NCBI GenBank assembly: GCA_013043995.1
Contig: JABEVL010000183.1
Coordinates: 1 to 7,062, forward strand
DNA length: 7,062 nt
Direction of reading: 5' to 3'
Source: Spirochaetales bacterium
Lineage (GTDB): Bacteria; Spirochaetota; Spirochaetia; JABEVK01
Both the position numbers and the translations under genes were made by a program. The notes below the pieces were generated by a model. That model did no database searches. It saw nothing but the letters and a program-made list of their open reading frames with translations, and was not told the DNA's origin. Below, piece after piece: positions 5,895 to 7,062 of this stretch. Numbering within the stretch: position 1 is the first letter of the stretch; each line of letters begins with the position of its first letter.

Positions 5895-6475
5895 AACCGC
5901 TTTTGTACGGCAGCCTCTTGTTTCTTTTGATCGGCTGTTCGGATATCCACGACGGGTTGTCCATCTTGGAAGGGAACTATGACGCCGAACGCGGAGACTT
6001 TCAGAAGGCCAGCCTCCACTACCTTGAGGTTCAGCACAAGAAAAAGCTTGCCCCCTGGATCGCCTATGACTTGGGGAACGTTTACAACGCGCTGGGAGAA
6101 TCCAATTCTGCCCTGGCGGTATGGAACAGTGTCGGGCCCGGCGCCCCCGACGAGCTGATGTTTCGCCTGTGGTTTAACAAAGGCGACCTGCTGTACCAGA
6201 AGGGCCTTTACCAGGATGCCTACCAGGCCTTCAAAAAGGCACTTCTGATGAAGTCCACCAGCCTTGACGCCAAACGGAACCTCGAGCTCTGCCTCCTCAA
6301 GATTCAATCTTATGGTCCTGCGCTTGCCCCTCCTCCCTTGGAGGGGTCGAACCTCCCCAATCACGACCTGTCTCCCGATGCGAGCGCACTTCTCGATTAT
6401 GTTCACCGCTTGGAAGGAAACCGATGGAAAAGCAACACCACGCACCAGCCACCCGCCTCGTCTTCGGACTGGTAG
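5891..6475 (+). CDS. batC: BatC-like TPR lipoprotein
   Basis: From TTG 5891 this is a 194-residue protein. Residues 1-16 form a lipoprotein signal: K2, a Leu-rich core and lipobox L13-I-G-C16, so mature protein should be lipid-anchored at Cys16 and face away from the cytoplasm. The body holds helical TPR-type units at about 28-50, 55-80 and 89-122, with patterns such as W-x-x-Y-x-L-G-N-x-Y and KGLYQDAYQAFKKAL. A Pro-rich linker (APPPLEG, 146-152) leads to a C-terminal segment, L-L-D-Y-V-H-R-L-E-G-N-R-W-K-S (167-181); a similar short tail with 'WKS' occurs at the end of spirochaetal and other Bat TPR proteins as I recall them. TPRs bind proteins, so a scaffold role for BatA/BatB or BatD is inferred. 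The start overlaps the batB stop as TTGA. The last 52 nt overlap batD in another frame. Confidence 0.88.
   Translation: MKPLLYGSLLFLLIGCSDIHDGLSILEGNYDAERGDFQKASLHYLEVQHKKKLAPWIAYDLGNVYNALGESNSALAVWNSVGPGAPDELMFRLWFNKGDLLYQKGLYQDAYQAFKKALLMKSTSLDAKRNLELCLLKIQSYGPALAPPPLEGSNLPNHDLSPDASALLDYVHRLEGNRWKSNTTHQPPASSSDW
6326..6356 (+). other. Two mutually exclusive hairpins near the end of batC
   Basis: CCCCTCC (6327-6333) pairs perfectly with GGAGGGG (6340-6346) across a 6-nt loop. The same GGAGG (6340-6344) can instead pair with CCTCC (6352-6356). No T-tract follows, so it is not a standard terminator. The region encodes a Pro-rich linker, which may fully explain the C-rich sequence. Confidence 0.3.
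6412..6418 (+). promoter_or_regulatory. Ribosome binding site for the BatD gene
   Basis: GGAAGGA lies 5 nt before ATG 6424, inside the end of batC. It supports ATG 6424 as the start, which gives a good signal peptide, and the resulting 52-nt overlap. Confidence 0.75.
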
Positions 6476-7062
6476 CATTCTTTTTTCTTTCGACGGCAAC
6501 CGCTTACGGGCTTGAGGCCAAACTCAGCCTGGATAATGACCGCTTTGTCGTGGGTCAAACCTTTAACGTCGATCTTTTGGTGAACACCGACCAGGCGTTG
6601 AAAGTCCAGCTGGTTCAGCCCGCTTACCCGTCGGCTTTAGCCTTGACCAGCGGTCCGTTCAGCCGAGCGACGACCTGGACAAATGCGTCGGGACAAACCG
6701 TGACAGGGACCCGAATCACGTTGAGTTTTCGTGTGACGGGTTCTGGCATCGTTTCACTCGGCCCTTTCACCTTGACCTGGAACGGTCAAAGCGTCGTTGT
6801 CCCATCGCGGCCCCTGTACCTTCTTGAGCCCGACGAGTCCAAAAACAGGTTCCCCCTCGAGGTCAGGTGGAAGGTGCGCCAAGGACCCTATTACCAGGGT
6901 GAGGACATTCCCGTTCTTCTGCAGGTCCAGAACCTCGAAACTCTCGTTCCTCCGGCGAACGTCGACGTTCCTGCGCCCGCCAACGCACTTTGGGAAAAGA
7001 CCGTGGGGTTGGGCGAGATTGAAATCACAGCCGTGGGCGATGACCGCATCCTCTCCTTGCCC
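6424..7062 (+). CDS. batD: BatD-like protein, 3'-truncated by window edge
   Basis: The frame is open from ATG 6424 to the window end (213 codons, no stop). Residues 1-27 form a signal peptide: a polar start with R11, a hydrophobic core (12-22) and an A-T-A site at 25-27. What follows looks like consecutive beta-sandwich (Ig-like) domains. The first begins LEAKLSLDNDRFVVGQTF (30-47), the usual BatD opening in which a strand is followed by '..v..G..f', and continues with TRITLSFRVT and IVSLGPFTLTWNG. A second starts near PLEVRWKVRQGPYYQGEDI, about residue 143, repeating the pattern. BatD proteins (oxygen-tolerance family) are usually about 500-600 residues with a membrane helix near the C-terminus, so more than half is missing. 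It should be exported and may bind the TPR and VWA partners (inference). It follows BatC with its own ribosome site. Confidence 0.88.
   Translation, partial: MEKQHHAPATRLVFGLVAFFFLSTATAYGLEAKLSLDNDRFVVGQTFNVDLLVNTDQALKVQLVQPAYPSALALTSGPFSRATTWTNASGQTVTGTRITLSFRVTGSGIVSLGPFTLTWNGQSVVVPSRPLYLLEPDESKNRFPLEVRWKVRQGPYYQGEDIPVLLQVQNLETLVPPANVDVPAPANALWEKTVGLGEIEITAVGDDRILSLP

Noticed and set aside
5804..6499. 231-codon open frame on the minus strand
   Set aside because: It is antisense to batB, batC and batD, all of which have clear domains and ribosome sites. No domain is visible in the antisense product.

Overview
This window is a single, tightly packed, plus-strand gene cluster: the end of an ArgJ-type acyltransferase gene followed by a MoxR/Bat ('Bacteroides aerotolerance'-type) operon. 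All eight coding regions point the same way. Gaps are 13 nt and 6 nt at the first two junctions, and every later junction is an overlap. No RNA gene, mobile element, CRISPR array, origin or convincing terminator is visible, and no stretch of even 100 bases lacks a gene.

Layout: argJ (3'-most ~90%, bases 3-1118); MoxR AAA+ ATPase (1132-2133); DUF58 protein (2140-3015); an unnamed membrane protein with an exported N-terminal domain and a cytoplasmic BatD/DUF4381-like tail (3012-3923); BatA-like VWA protein (3910-4911); BatB-like VWA protein (4908-5894); BatC-like TPR lipoprotein (5891-6475); and the first 213 codons of a BatD-like protein (6424-7062, cut by the window edge).

How the genes may work together (inference from domains and topology): MoxR and the DUF58 protein lack membrane segments and should be cytoplasmic. 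BatA and BatB each have two N-terminal membrane helices, a VWA domain and a C-terminal helix; the charge pattern favours an extracytoplasmic VWA. BatC (lipobox) and BatD (signal peptide) should also lie outside the inner membrane. The 303-residue protein has one part on each side and could link the two sets. MoxR ATPases generally act as chaperone-like remodelers of VWA partners, so a cell-envelope assembly or stress-tolerance machine is plausible; the client is unknown.

Organism: a Gram-negative, GC-rich bacterium. The order moxR-DUF58-unnamed-batA-batB-batC-batD matches, from memory, the Borrelia BB0176-BB0170 cluster, and the TPR protein is a lipoprotein. I therefore lean to a free-living or host-associated spirochaete, with only moderate confidence; Bacteroidota, Deltaproteobacteria and others also carry Bat operons. 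The system is not new as a family. The parts most worth a second look are the divergent ArgJ attached to it and the uncharacterised protein between DUF58 and BatA.
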